A stretch of DNA of 64,000 nucleotides from Xiphydria camelus (GCA_963678675.1 OY783199.1:14516232-14580231), one strand, 5' to 3'. Shown: positions 51,520 to 63,812, numbered from the stretch's first letter. Translations and numbers: made by a program. The notes: generated from the sequence alone by a model not told the origin.

Positions 51520-54500
51520 AGTGTTTAAAGTAGTTACTCCATTATTGTAATCCAATTTTATTGTATCCCTTATTTTTCTGCCACGACTTTAATTGTTGAT
51601 AGTGGATGGATCAGCTAATAAATTTGATTTTTATTCACTATCAACTATCAAAGTCGTGGCAGAAAAATAAGGGATACAATGGAATTGTAGTAACTACTTT
51701 ATTATTATTTTTTCTTTATTGATATAGTCCCTCTTTCGTATTATACTATTCCAAGTTCGAATTTATATACCGACCTGTCAAACGTGAAGTGTACATGTAC
51801 CTCACTTTTATCTCATTAAGTATTACTGCAGACTCTGACATGTCATCTCGTACAGGTGCAACCGAAGAGGACCTAGCTTGTGCCCTGTCCGTAAAAAGAT
51901 GACTCGATGGACATCGGAGAATATCAGACTTGTCACCGAGCGCCTATTACCCACGGTACATTTATTGCAATATGCGCTTTTCGTTTCAATTATTCCTGCT
52001 TTAAATAACTTTCACTTCTTTCAAAGTATTTACAAAGTATTTACGTATTTACAAACTGTTAATCGTAGGGGGCAGTGATCAATGATTGTGACTAATCGTA
52101 GACAAATTATTCCTGCGATGATATTCCAGTTGCAAGCATACACTAGCAAGTCAGCTTACAGCATCCGATGTTTAGTATCAACTTTACCTCTTTTGGAACA
52201 CCCATCACCTGAGCATAATAACGATTACGTTAATGTTAATCACAGAATAGACCGTGAGCTCGGGCACATTATTGCAGTAGTAGTTCGGTACACCGAATTG
52301 CTTTTTAGTTTTAATAGACGAACTTGTCTACGACGAGTCGCTATTATCAATCGCTGCCACCTACCACGAACAGTTCAAAAAAGGTTATTAGCATGAAAGA
52401 AGTAAAAGTTATTTAACGCTGGAATAGTTGAAAGGAGAAACGCGTATTGCAATTAATGTACCGTGGGATATAGGCGCTCGGTGACAAGTCTGACATTCTC
52501 CAATATCCATCGAGTCATCTTTTTGTGGAGAGGACACGAGCTAGATCCTCTTCGGTTGCACCTGTACGAGATGAGAAGTCAAAAAATCATGAGTCTTCAT
52601 GAAAATCTTCTTACCTACTCGTTCTGCAGTAATACTTAATGAAATAAAAGTGAGGTACATGTACACTTCACGTTTGACAGGTCAGTATATAAATTCGAAC
52701 TTGGGATCGTATAATACGAAAGAGGAAATATATATCGATAAAGAAAAAATAATAATAAAGTAGTTACTACATTACTGTAATCCAATTCTATTGTATCCCT
52801 TATTTTTCTGCCGCGACTGATTGTTGATAGTGAATAAAAATTAAATTTATTGGCTGATCCATCCACTATCAACAATCAAAGTCGTGGCAGAAAAATAAGG
52901 GATACAATGGAATTACAATAATGGAGTAACTACTTTATTATTATTTTTTCTTTATTTATATATTTCCTCTTTCGTATTATACTATCACAAGTTCCAATTT
53001 ATATACCGACTTGTCAAGCGTGAAATGTACATGTACCTCACTTTTATTTCATCTCTTCTTCGCCTCTGGTATAATCATTTACATCCCACAAAGCACGTTT
53101 TTGCAAGTAACTTTTCTGTAACATTCCTGCGATATTTTGCAATATTCGTGAATACTGCCGTATGTTAGAAATATATATTTCTTGATAAATTCGCGAATGT
53201 TGCAAAATATCATAGAAACATTTCGGAATCATTACATCGAAAGATTTGCTCGATAAGATTGTACTTGTCAGAGCTGAATTATATGGGGTTTTTATAATTA
53301 TTTTAGGAAATCCCAGAAAAATACAGATGCAGCATAATATAGATCTGTACTAGAAAGAATAAGGAATAACCTTCGACGAGCATTCGGGCTGTGGCAACAG
53401 AGGTTAGAATCAGCAGATCATGGTAGGGAGGATATTGAAGGATGAACGCACGTCCATGCACTCGAGGCAGCAGATCTAACCCACCGAATAAACTAATGCA
53501 GCTGGTTCTTGGAACAACAAGTGGACGATCCCTCGTTCAAAAGAAACCCCCTCGGGTTCGCACATGATTTGGAGTCCTTCTGGGTGGAATTCAATAGCAG
53601 TACGTTTATTTCTGTAACAAATTATAAATAACACAATTATATTCAGTATTTCACTATTTAAAATATACCCAACTTACTCTACATAGAAATTAAGAAACTA
53701 TATTAATCTGAGTTAACTATTCTATAGATAATAATGACAGAATTATTAAAAGTGATATATTTCATCTTTCGTATTATACTATCACAAGTTCAAATTTATA
53801 TACCGACCTGTTAAAAGTGAAGTGTACATGTACCCCTCACTTCTATTTCATCTTTTCTTCAACTCTGGTGTAACGAACGTCAATGAGGAATCACTGATAT
53901 CGATTAGGGTTCGAGGGTTATTCCTCATTCTTTCTAGGACAGCATCGATATTTTGCTGCACCTGTATTCCTCTGGGACTTCCTAAAATAATTATAAAAAC
54001 CCTACATAATTCAGCCCTGACAAGAACAATCTTATCGAGCTGTACCTTATCGAGGAGATCTTTCGACGTAATGAGACTGAAACGTTTCTATGATGTTTCG
54101 CAACATTCTCGAATTTATCGAGAAATATATATTTCTAACATATATATATACGGTAGTGTTCACGAATATTGTAAAATATTGCAGAAATGTTACGATATTT
54201 TGTAATTTCTATCGTTACACTAGAGGCGAAGAAGAGATGAAATAGAAGTGAGTTACATGTACACTTCACGTTTGACAGGTCGGTATATAAATTGGAACTT
54301 GTGATAGTATAATACGAAAGATGAAATATATCATTTTTAATAATTCTGTCATTAGAATTGGTTAACTCAGATTAATATAGTTTCTTAATTTCTACGTTGA
54401 GTAAGTTCGGTATATTTTAAATAGTGAAACTGCAAATGATTATGTTCTTTACAATTTGTTACAGATCTTATGCGAACCCGAGGGGATTTCTTTCGAACAA

Positions 54501-55560
54501 GGGATCATCCACTTGTTGTTTCAAGGACCAGTTGCATTAGTTCATTCGGCGAGCTGGATCTGCTATCTCGAGTGCATGGACGTGTGCCACTTTAAATGGA
54601 TATTTTGTAATTTCCATTGTTACATCAGAGGCGAAGAAGAGATGAAATAGAAGTGAGGTACAGTACACTTCACGTTTCATAGGTTGGTATATAAATTGGA
54701 TCTTCTGATAGTATAATACGAAAGAGGAAATATATCGATAAAGAAAAAATAATAATAAAGTAGTTACTACATTATTGTAATCCAATTCTATTGTATCCTT
54801 TATTTTTCTGCCACAACTTTGATTGTTGATAGTAGATGGATCAACCAATAAATTTGATTTTTCTTCACTATCATCGATCAAAGTCGTGGCAGAAAAGTAA
54901 GGGATACAATGGAATTAGATTACAATAATGTAGTATAACTACTTTATTATTATTTTTCCTTTATCGATATATTTCCTCTTTCGTATTATACTATCAGGAG
55001 TTCCAATTTATATACCAACCTATCAAACGTGAAATGTACATGTACCTCACTTCTATTTCATCTCTTCTTCGCCTCTGATGTAACGATGGAAATTACAAAA
55101 TATCCATTTAAAGTGGCACACGTCCATGCACTCGAAACAGCAGATCCAGCTCGCCAAATGAACTAATGCAACTGGTTCTTGGAACAACAAGTGGATGATC
55201 CTTCGTTCGAAAGAAACCCCCTCGGGTTCGCATACGATCTGTAACAAATTGTAAATAACAATCATATGGGGTTTTTATAATTATTTTAGGAAGTCCCAGA
55301 AGAAAACAGGTGCAGTAAAATATCGATGCTGTGCTAGAAAGAATAAGGAATAACCCTCGAACCCTAATCGGTATCAGTGATTCCTCATTGACTGTCGTTA
55401 CAACGGAAAAGAAGAACAGATGAAATAGAAGTGAGGTATATGTACACTTCAGGTTTGACAGGCCGGTGTGTAAATTGGAACTTGTAATAGTACGAAAGAG
55501 GAAATATATCGATAGAGAAAAAATAATGATAAAGTAATTACTTGATTGTTGTGATCCAAT
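51520..55560. repeat. Cluster of alternating inverted modules
   Basis: A ~130-bp module A (CTCACTT...GTACATGTAC...ACCGACCTGTCAAACGTGAA...CTTTCGTATTATACTATC) occurs about eight times in alternating orientation (near 51720, 52640, 52930, 53760, 54230, 54640, 54950, 55420). Between them lie palindromic module B (GTAATCCAATTCTATTGTAT, CTTATTTTTCTGCCACGACT; at 51540, 52760, 54770), the foldback 51840-52640, and a module with AGAAACCCCCTCGGGTTCGC (53545, 54475, 55220). No protein-coding gene is evident. Confidence 0.7.
51840..52640. mobile_element. Compound foldback, copy B
   Basis: Same inner unit as 12922-13680 (AAGATGACTCGATGGACATC arms; core with GACGAGTCGCTATTATCAAT), but the core is in the opposite orientation. 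All arms keep an open frame starting MTRWTSEN. Confidence 0.75.
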
Positions 55561-56512
55561 TCCATTGCATCTCCTATTTTTCTCCCACGGCTTTGATTGT
55601 GACAGAGAAGAAAAGCCATCAATTCGTCTCGTGCTCGAATGACGCTGAATCAAAAAATAGAATCATCACAAAGATAATTGTCCTTCCATCGAAAGTGAGG
55701 TTAAAGCTGTCAGATGGCAATTAAACTTATCTGATGGTAATTCTTCTGAGATACTGCCGCCTCCTTTCCTGCTCTTTATGCACAGGCAACCAGAGAAACA
55801 CAGCACTGCATCCGGTCACTATCTCGATTATCGAAAAAAAACAAACGATTATTAAACTATACGGAGCGTCTGTCACATTCACCACTATTGAGATTCATAA
55901 CTCCGATTACACTGAATTTTTACATTTTATTAACAAGCGCGTCCGAGGATCGAAATAAACGCGAGGTTAATCGTTTCACGAATGGAAATATTTTATTAAT
56001 TTTGAAAAACAACTAAACATTCAAGGAATATATTCTCTCACACACTCTCACATACATTTGATGGCGTATGCGTGTGGCCGCATCTGTGTACACATTTCCG
56101 ACCATGGCCGAATATCACCGAAGACAGGCGGAATTTTTGTGAGATTTTGACATATATATATCGCCCGAGAAATCGGATTCTCGACTTTTAGGCGCAAGGG
56201 GCGTGGCTTCGCGTTGCTAAGGAAAAATCTCTGTTAATATGTAACTTAGAACATTTACTCTGGTCTCTATCGATAGAGAATGGTCGATTTATATGGCGTA
56301 ACTAAGCATAGTTTTGGTTATAACCGTATATTTATTGAGAAAATTCGATGTAAAAATTGAGGGGTGCAGGGGGCAGACATTTGTGGTGTAAAGAGATACG
56401 GGTGCTCGCGACATCAGCGCTGTCGTGTCTGAGCGCGGAACTACTTGAACGAACATGCCGCGAGACACTGCCGTGTCTCTTGATGTTGTATAGCAGTTCT
56501 AACAGCCTTTAT
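55561..56512. other. No recognisable gene
   Basis: Mixed sequence at the right end of the 7.2 kb insertion: a CACACTCTCACATAC stretch at 56038 and GGCGTGGCTTCGC near 56200. No coding or terminal repeat identified apart from the motif at 56483. Confidence 0.4.
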
Positions 56513-57391
56513 AAAATTAATTTTGCTACTTGGGAAAGACTCATTGCGCAAATTCTGCGAATCCCTCAGCTACAACACCCCGCTATCTACGGTCTGGAAC
56601 AGGATTAAAGGCTTTAGGAACCGCTACATTAAACCTCCCTCTCAATACACCAACGTTACTGCCACTATCAATAATATGGGACAAATCAAAAATAATTTCT
56701 GTAAGCCGTCTACTCCCTTCCTCCCCCTCCCAGTCGCGTACCTGACTGATCCCTACCTAGAAAGCCCCTTTAACCTCCAAGAACTTAAGACCGTAATTAC
56801 CGGTACCAAAATTAAATCATCCCCAGGTTTGGACCACATCAATTACCAAATCATCCAGAAACTTCCTCTTCCCGCCCTCACCGACCTTCTAGACATTTAC
56901 AACTCCCTCCTAGAAGAGGGCTCCTTCCCAGATTCATGGAAAGATTTTATAATTATCCTCTCATCCCTAAACCCAAAGCTGGCAGTTTTCGCTCAATCTC
57001 TTTGGCCTCTTGCATGCTAAAACTCCTCGAAAAACTCATCCAAAACAGGGTCAACTGGTGGATAGAGCTGACGACGTCCTCCCTGACTTCCAATACGGAT
57101 TCTGGAAGAAGCGATCGTACGCTGATAACATAGCACTTATCACTACGGCAATCAACACAGGATATGCTCGCCATGAATACACTCCAGCGGTATTCCTCGA
57201 TATATCTGGCGCATTCGACAATGTGGCACCCGATATCCTTGTCCAGTGCCTGGTCGCAACTGCCATCCCACAAAAATATTGCAAATTTATCCATAACCTC
57301 TGCAACAATAGGAAACTATTTTTTTAAATCAACGAATCCCTATCTCAACCCCATTCCACCTCCACCGGCCTACCTCAAGGCTCCATCTTAA
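56513..57391 (+). pseudogene. I-type LINE reverse transcriptase, N-terminal part
   Basis: Frames read LRKFCESLSYNTPLSTVWNR, ELKTVITGTKIKSSPGLDHI (the SPGxD box), LPLPALTDLLDIYN, EEGSFPDSWKDFIII, then FRSISLASCMLKLLEKLIQN (frame change near 57000), FQYGFWKKRSYADNI, YTPAVFLDISGAFDNVAPDI (first catalytic Asp in FLDISGAFD) and GLPQGSIL. At 57388 it is cut at TTAA by the element 57392-58112. Frame shifts near 57000 and 57040. Confidence 0.85.
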
Positions 57392-58112
57392 TCCTTCATC
57401 TGTACACATAAATTTTAGGACAACCGTCAGTACACAGGGTCTGAAAAGGACTGATGATATTTTTTCCAAGAAAAAGGCGTTCAAAAAATCTGGAAAATTC
57501 TGGTACACTTATTGAAGACCCTTTTTTAAGATCCAATCATTATTTTAGCGATTTTTAATAAACAAAGTTTGTTATAACAATGTATATGCAGCAAAATCGG
57601 GAAAAAATCGATTTCCACTAAAGAAATCATATCTCAATCAAAATTTTATATAAAAATAAAACTTGCGGGATTTTATAGCTGAATATGTGTACTTTCAGAA
57701 AAAAGAAACCGCAAATGCTTTATTTTTAAAAACTATACTTATCTGGAATATTGAGAATGTCGTTTTTTTGGGTAAGAAAAAATTAGGAAAACAAGTACTC
57801 TTATAGGTTTTATTTTCCTTTTATTTACCAAAAAAGATACGGTACTGCAAGCGCATTCACAGCCTTAGCACTTACATTGATGAAATACCGTCACCATTTG
57901 TACACAGTGTCTTTTTGGGAACACTGGGCACTTTAACTCACAGCTGTACAAACACCAACTGGCCTATCTTGGCGTCCTTATGCGAACAAGTTCCCCTCAA
58001 TACCTAATTTTTTTTAGGGAAGGGAGCAAAGCTTCGCCCCTTTCGCATTTGGGAGAAATGTAACTTGAAAATTCGGTTTGTTTCCAAAAAGACCCTGTGT
58101 ACAGGCGAAGGA
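57392..58112. mobile_element. TTAA-flanked element with TCCTTC ends
   Basis: TTAA at 57388-57391 and 58113-58116. Ends TCCTTCATCTGTACACA and, inverted, TCCTTCGCCTGTACACAGGG. GTACACAGGGTCT/GTACACAGTGTCTTTTTGG words recur near both ends. Removing it and one TTAA restores the RT frame (GS-IL-SP). 721 bp, non-coding. TTAA targets are used by piggyBac and Kolobok. Confidence 0.82.
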
Positions 58113-59602
58113 TTAAGTCCAATTCTCTATAATCTGTATGTAAAAGACATCGAACAGACGATCGACGAAAGGTGCTCCATCATACAATTCGCGGACGATA
58201 TTGCTATCTTTTCCCGCTCAAAAAACCTCGCAGAAGCCTTGACCTCTATCCAATCCTCAATAAACAATATCACCACATTCTTAGCCGACAAAAAACTCCA
58301 ACAAACACCCACTAAAACTTCCATGGTCATATTCACTAATCGTCATATCCCTCCGGATTCCTACATCCTCCTAAGCGATACTCCTATATTCCCCTCCAAC
58401 TCCGCTAAAATCCTCGACCTACACCTAGATACGAAACTAAAGTGGAATGGATTTGGATCACCTTATTAACAGAAGCAGGAAAATTCTAAACATAATCAGG
58501 GCGCTCCACTCCACCTGGTGAGGTACTGATCCACGCACCTTGCTTATTCTGTACAAATCCCTACTTCGCAGCTCAATTGAATATGATTCCTTCTGCTTCA
58601 ATCTGGATGACTTCTCTATAAAAGGTAGACTTCTGAAAACCAAGCTGTCCGACTAGCCTTAGGCTATAATGCTCAACCCCCATTAATGTCATGCATGCCG
58701 AAAGCAACACCCCTCCTCTCTACATCAGGCTCATCAACTGTATATACAAATTCCTGCTCGAAACTTACTAGACGGAAAATCACCCCATTGTTAACAATTT
58801 AAGCTACCTGCACATCCATACCAGAAAGCATAACCTCCCGAGTCCCATCTTAAGAAGCTTCATTCTATACAGGATATTTACCAAAACCTCCCACCTCCAA
58901 AATCATATCGACTCTCATCCCAAGCCCCTCGTTTACTCGTACACCCCCATCGCACCACCCACCCACCGACCTCATAGATTTCGACACCGGAAAAAGATGT
59001 ACGGAAGCCAACTCCTCTTCACCGAACGCAGACTTTCTCCTTTACCTGAGCTCCCTAAACCCATCCGCCACCCACCTCTATACCGATGGCTCGAAAACAG
59101 ACTCATGGGTGGGTGTCGCCATATATTCCTAGAACCTTGGATCTCCTTTAGAATTCAAAATTCCCTCTGACGCCTCGGTATTCACTGCCAAAGCCGCGGC
59201 TATTCTACACTCCATTCCCCTAATCATTGATCTCCATATTCCAATTGCATATATATTTACGGACTCACTAAGCTCTCTTCAAGCCATCGCCTCTCCCAAC
59301 CTCAAAAATCAAAATAATAGACTTATATTCAACATACGCAACAAATTCAACTCCATCGACCCCGACTCCCAATCAATCCACTTAGTTTGGATCCCTGCTC
59401 ACCATGGCATTACAAGCAACGAAATAGCCGATACAGCAGCTACAGTAAAAGAGGCTCTAAAAGAGGAGTTCGTTCCATTCCCAAAATCTCCTACTCTGAC
59501 CTGTATCCTAAAGCCAAAGAATACTCAGCCACTCTTTTCCAAACATATGAGGAGCAAAAATTCAAAAGGATTTTTATTCATTCGCAGTTTGTCCTATAAT
59601 CG
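58113..59602 (+). pseudogene. I-type LINE RT C-terminal part and RNase H
   Basis: Continues LSPILYNLYVKDIEQTIDER, then IIQFADDIAIFS (FADD catalytic box), KLQQTPTKTSM and KILDLHLDTKLKWN. After degraded text, 59070-59470 gives an RNase H domain: LYTDGSKTDSW (Asp), a VFTAKAAAILHS helix, YIFTDSLSSLQAI (Asp) and LVWIPAHHGITSNEIADTAA (His, Asp). RNase H together with EN and CCHC ORF1 points to the I group. Several stops. The 3' end is cut at AATCG 59598-59602. Confidence 0.85.
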
Positions 59603-59672
59603 CTAATAGTTTAGCGATTATAAGACAAACTGCGAATGGATAAAAATCCTTTTGAATTTTTGCTCCTCATAT
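59546..59672. repeat. Inverted copy of LINE sequence at an insertion junction
   Basis: Bases 59546-59610 (GAGGAGCAAAAATTCAAAAG ... CCTATAATCGCTAAT) are repeated inverted at 59612-59672, making a 60-bp hairpin. The left half is LINE coding sequence; the right half lies in the inserted segment. Confidence 0.85.
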
Positions 59673-60000
59673 ATTAACACGTTTACTGCCGCTGTCGCAT
59701 ATAAGCGTCAGCGGATGAGTTGCGCGGGTGCCACCGTCGCTTATAAGCATTTTATTCCATTCAGGCTTCTTTATCAACTAGTGGTCACATCTTATTCTGT
59801 TAATGGTTACAATTCTGCGCTTAGGTAGAGCTAGTTTTGAGTACCAGGGGGATTTCAGTCGCTCAAAGTAACGGGTGAAGTATTTGTAGCCAGTACTTGC
59901 CTTAGTGTTGTTAAACGTTCACTGCCGCTCTAATTTAAATACATTTTGTCCCAAACCAACTTCAAGTCAATAATTCTAACAATAACAAAATATATATATA
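59603..60000. mobile_element. 398-bp insertion in the LINE 3' coding end
   Basis: AATCG at 59598-59602 and again at 60001-60005. Skipping the segment gives a continuous LINE frame (SLSYNR then QNSEPRARLRHKYLY). The body starts with the inverted LINE copy and then TTAACACGTTTACTGCCGC, and has a related TTAAACGTTCACTGCCGC near 59915. Confidence 0.6.
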
Positions 60001-60340
60001 AATCGTCAAAATTCCGAACCACGTGCACGTTTACGTCATAAGTACCTTTACTAAGTGCCAGCCTACACATACACATGTAACTGCCTGTGGAGAATATCAA
60101 TCATATAATGTGGTCTTGCAATACGTATCTCGCTCAGCGTTCTTATCTCATGAGACAACTACAGAGTCTCCACATCCCACCCCCTCATTCCGTTGAAAAC
60201 CTGATTGCTAACCACCCAAAAACGACCCCCCTCATCATATCGTCGGCTAAATATGTTAACCTGCTAACTCACATGAAGTCAAGTTTTCAGGAGAGAGAAA
60301 AAACTGTCTTGATCAACACAAAAGTGTTTATATGACAATG
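60001..60340 (+). pseudogene. I-type LINE C-terminal zinc-finger region
   Basis: Reads ENINHIMWSCNTYLAQRSYL and PHSVENLIANH. The xNHI(M/L)W-x-C block is the C-terminal Cys-His motif after RNase H in these LINEs. The stop at 60333-60335 ends ORF2. Confidence 0.7.
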
Positions 60341-60636
60341 GATTTTAACACAATAGTTGTCAGTATTTGCCTAACCTTTTTTTTAAATAAAATATATGTA
60401 AATTATTATTAGTTTAATTTCTACAGCCGTAAGATGGAATTAGCAGTTTTGAAAATTCTATTAATGAATACAAATCAGGAGATAACAGTATTTCTATTAA
60501 CTCAACCAGTAATGGCACTGAACAAAAACTCAAAATAACAAATTAAAAATAAAAGCAAATTCTTAAAATATATAAATCTCTTTACAAAAACACATTTCCT
60601 TGAAGACAATAATTATTCATGTGGCAAATCATTATA
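60341..60636. other. LINE 3' end and AT-rich spacer
   Basis: Probable LINE 3' UTR to about 60420 (TTTTTTTTAAATAAAATATA), then AT-rich sequence without features. Confidence 0.4.
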
Positions 60637-61211
60637 CAGGGTGTTCGGAAAAAACACCGACACAGAAATAGGGGTGATAGGTTACGTCATTACAAGTATT
60701 TTGATATAAGGGACCTATACCCGCAAGCGCCCCCTTCTGGAGATATCAACTTTTCAAGTTTATAACGACCGAGGTTGATCAAAGTAGAATAATATTTTTA
60801 GAAACGTATCAAGATGGTAACGAATATTTAATGAAAACTCCTTGTATCCGCATCATCTTCGAAAAGTACAAGGACTTGAGCCAAGCGGTTATCCTTTCCG
60901 CAAGCAGTTTGCTCAGTGGCACATCTATCCAGAATCGTTTCCGATGTTGCATGGACATGGGTGGCCGTCATTTTGAGCATTTGCTCTAGTACATTGTTTT
61001 TGTATCTCGTAAAATTAAATATTCGTTACCATCTTGATACGTTTCTAAAAATATTATTCTACTTTGATCAACCTCGGTCGTTATAAACTTGAAAAGTTGA
61101 TATCTCCAGAAGGGGAAGCGCTTGCGGGTATAGGTCCCTTATATCAAAATACTTGTAATGACGTAACCTATCACCCCTATTTCTGTGTCGGTGTTTTTTC
61201 CGAACACCCTG
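60637..61211. mobile_element. CAGGGTGTTCGG-ended TA-flanked foldback
   Basis: CAGGGTGTTCGGAAAAAACA at 60637 is mirrored at 61211 with TA on each side. Arms of about 200 bp. The 180-bp centre is less AT-rich and may be a scrap of coding sequence (minus strand CATGTCCATGCAACATCG region), but I cannot assign it. TACAGGGTGTTC ends are common among Tc1/mariner derivatives. Confidence 0.8.
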
Positions 61212-61480
61212 TAGAAGCTATGGTAGTCGGCTGGCAAAGTTGACTTGAGATCTTGGATGTCAAAATATTTTTTGGCTGATAATGCAATTTTATTTTGATA
61301 TAGATTATCTAGTTCTATCCATGTCTTTGTGCTGACATGTTATCTTTACTGAGGAAGACTTGTCCATTCTTCAGAAAATCAGAGTTTATAAAATATTTCA
61401 CCCTTGGGCGTATACTTTAACCACAAAATATGTCGGTTACCTAAAATTTAAAAAAAAATTATAGAAGTTAATTAAGAATG
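61212..61480. other. No recognisable feature
   Basis: AT-rich spacer between two MITEs. Confidence 0.45.
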
Positions 61481-62447
61481 GGGTAAACCACCCAGTTATT
61501 GGACACTTAACCCTTCGTTACTCACATGGGTTTTTGAAACATAAGAGCTCACCTGGGGTGTACCCTACACCCCAGTTAAAAATTAACGTTTTCTTAGTGA
61601 AAAAATGAAAATTTTTAATACTTTTTTTTATTTTAAAGTTTGAGATATTGCCGAATGATCTCAATATTTTAAGAAATAAATCTTGTAATTTTCTAATTGA
61701 AACTGAAACTCGAAGTCTCGGTACATGAGGTCTTGGTTTTCAGATGCCCAGATCTCGCTGCCAATTTTTATTAAAAAATAGTATAAATAATAGACTGAGG
61801 GTAGTTATCATACTCTCATTTTATTAACGAAGGACAAATTAACAAATTGTAACAAGTTTTAGAGAATAAATATTAAGTTAATTACATATTGTTAAAAATC
61901 ACTTTAACACTTTGCAGCGTTCTGTCGGATAAACAAATCGGTTTTGTCTTGCGCGTTTGGTGCCAAATTCTTTAATGAAATGTTCTCGAAAGGTACTAAA
62001 AGTGCCAATCTCGAAAAAAAAACTCTAGGCGTGGCATGCAAAAAAGGAGGCTGGGGTGTCGCCTACACCCCACGTGAGCAACGAAGGGTCAAGCATTCTA
62101 CAACATTTGAGACCGTGCTTAAAAGGTATTTTTCTACCTCGAGATATGAGTGGTGGCTTGTTTTAATTGAAAATATATTGGCTTTACATTCTAGTAACTT
62201 ACAATTTTAATTTGGAAAGAATATAATTTTCAACAATAAAAAACTGAGATAAAGTCAAAAAACTTAGTTTTTGGACAGTGTTCTTATTTTTTGGAAATAC
62301 TCAATGTAATTGGACAGTCAAGAATCAATATGCTAGGTACGGTTTTTGATAGTATTTATTTAAGTAAAAACTAGGAATCTTGCTTTTATTTATTTAAATC
62401 AGACTGTCCAATAACTGCAAGGTGTCCAATAACTGGGTGGTTTACCC
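61481..62447. mobile_element. GGGTAAACCACCC-ended MITE, copy 2 (filled site)
   Basis: Same ends and subterminal TTGGACA/TGTCCAATAACTG words as 21062-21455, but interrupted by the TTAA element 61511-62088. Confidence 0.75.
61511..62088. mobile_element. piggyBac-like element, 578 bp
   Basis: Ends CCCTTCGTTACTCACATGGG and, inverted, CCCTTCGTTGCTCACGTGGG; TTAA on the left and TCAA (one change) on the right. The empty site is seen in copy 1 of the host MITE (ACTTAAGCATT near 21091). A GGGGTGTAGGGTACACCCC-like palindrome lies near each end. No complete gene. Confidence 0.8.
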
Positions 62448-63202
62448 AAGTAAGAACAAAGGCAACTTTAAAAAGAACAAAATGATGTATTAAAAATTAC
62501 TTTAGCATATCCAGGCTTTCTTCCGGGTCTGATACTTTTTACCGTGTGAATGTTTTCAAAGGATTTAAAGAAGTTATGGTCCAAATATTTTACGTTATAT
62601 GATCTAGGACGAAGTCTTGCTTCTTTGCAATGAAAGGCATATTGTAGATAATATTTCAGTATTATATGTATCGCATAATAAAAAATTCATCGTGGCGCCA
62701 CGGGCAATCCCTGTAAAACTGGCGTGGCATTCAACGTGTTAATGGTTTATTTTGTCTCAAAATCTGATATTTAATTCATGTAAATTATGATATAATAGAT
62801 TTAATATTACTTTTTTTTAAGTAAAACAGCACAGAAAAACAAAAAAACTAACGGTAAATAGGAAAAAACAAGGAACTTCGAGAGTCAAGATAACACATAT
62901 GCATCTGTTGCCTACAATTAGCGGGAGATAGCAGCATTTCTTTGCGCATCGTACAATATGAAGTTAGCTGATTTACGTGCGTTATAAAATAAGCCATTTC
63001 TACGCAGAATAGGAAGTTAAATGGTTTACAGGTCGATGCAAGACGCCATCTAGTTGCCGAATATCAAAAAATCTCAAAATCGTAAAATATGGAGTTAGCA
63101 GGTTAACACATTTAGCCGACGATATCCTTTATCAACAGCACTAATCTCAAGATTTGAGCTTTAAATCGCCCACCTGATAGATGGCGGGCTCTACCCTCCT
63201 AT
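62448..63202. other. AT-rich stretch with one possible TTAA element end
   Basis: CCACGCCAGTTTTACAGGG, read inverted from 62738, starts TTAACACGTTGAATGCCACG, a piggyBac-like tip; its partner was not found. Otherwise no gene or repeat. Confidence 0.35.
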
Positions 63203-63452
63203 TGTAGCGGCCCGTTGCGCTACGGCGCCTTGCCGCCAGGTGGCGCCGACCTTCGACTCCACGGCTTTCGGCTTCTCGTTAGTGGTCCATCAACGGGCAA
63301 GTTTCTATATAAGACCGCAACTGCCCGTCTATCACCGAGGACCACAGAGCGTCTAAGGCAGGAGTCGGCCTAGCCTTACTGACGAGTCCACAGGCCGACT
63401 CCGGGACGAAACGCTCCGCCGATGAGATGGCGACCACATCCTTTTCGCCACA
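63203..63452 (+). repeat. TRIM left LTR
   Basis: 250 bp, TG...CA ends, TATATAA at 63307. Confidence 0.85.
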
Positions 63453-63812
63453 TTGGTGACCCCGACGTGATCCAGCGGAGAAGATCATCATCCTGCAGCA
63501 TACCTTCTGGACCAAGGGAACTCCCATGACAAGGACACCTTGATCTCTGGAAGCAGAACCGACGTTACGCTGACGGCACGGCACGCGTACACGCCCCGGC
63601 ACGGCACATGTGTACACGCCCCGTCATGACGTCACGGCTCACACACTCAGGATCGATCTCTCACACGCTGCGACGAACACACCGGCGGAGTCTCCAACCC
63701 ACGTCGTTCCAGCCACACGCAGACACGCTCACAGCCAAGCCGTTGCCACACACACCAACTTCTTCCGTCTCGTTCCGTCTGCATACATCAGACGTCACTA
63801 GGGAGGGAGTAC

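Larger units (their letters stand above)
49327..56512. mobile_element. 7.2 kb insertion made of inverted-repeat modules
   Basis: AAAAT lies just before (49322-49326) and just after (56513-56517), and the LINE frame reads through once the segment is skipped. The right end has TGTTGTATAGCAGTTCTAAC, and the left 600 bp has many degenerate TTGTATAG/GTTCT words. No transposase found; the interior is filled with foldbacks listed separately. Confidence 0.55.

Noticed and set aside
53822..55653. Repeated 120-180 codon frames in the 53.8-55.7 kb cluster
   Set aside because: Frames follow the repeated palindromic modules in both orientations, include other modules at random, and show no recognisable domain.
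62738..62738. Second piggyBac element ending at 62738
   Set aside because: Only one end resembles a tip (TTAACACGTTGAATGCC); no partner with GGG/TTAA was found within the window.
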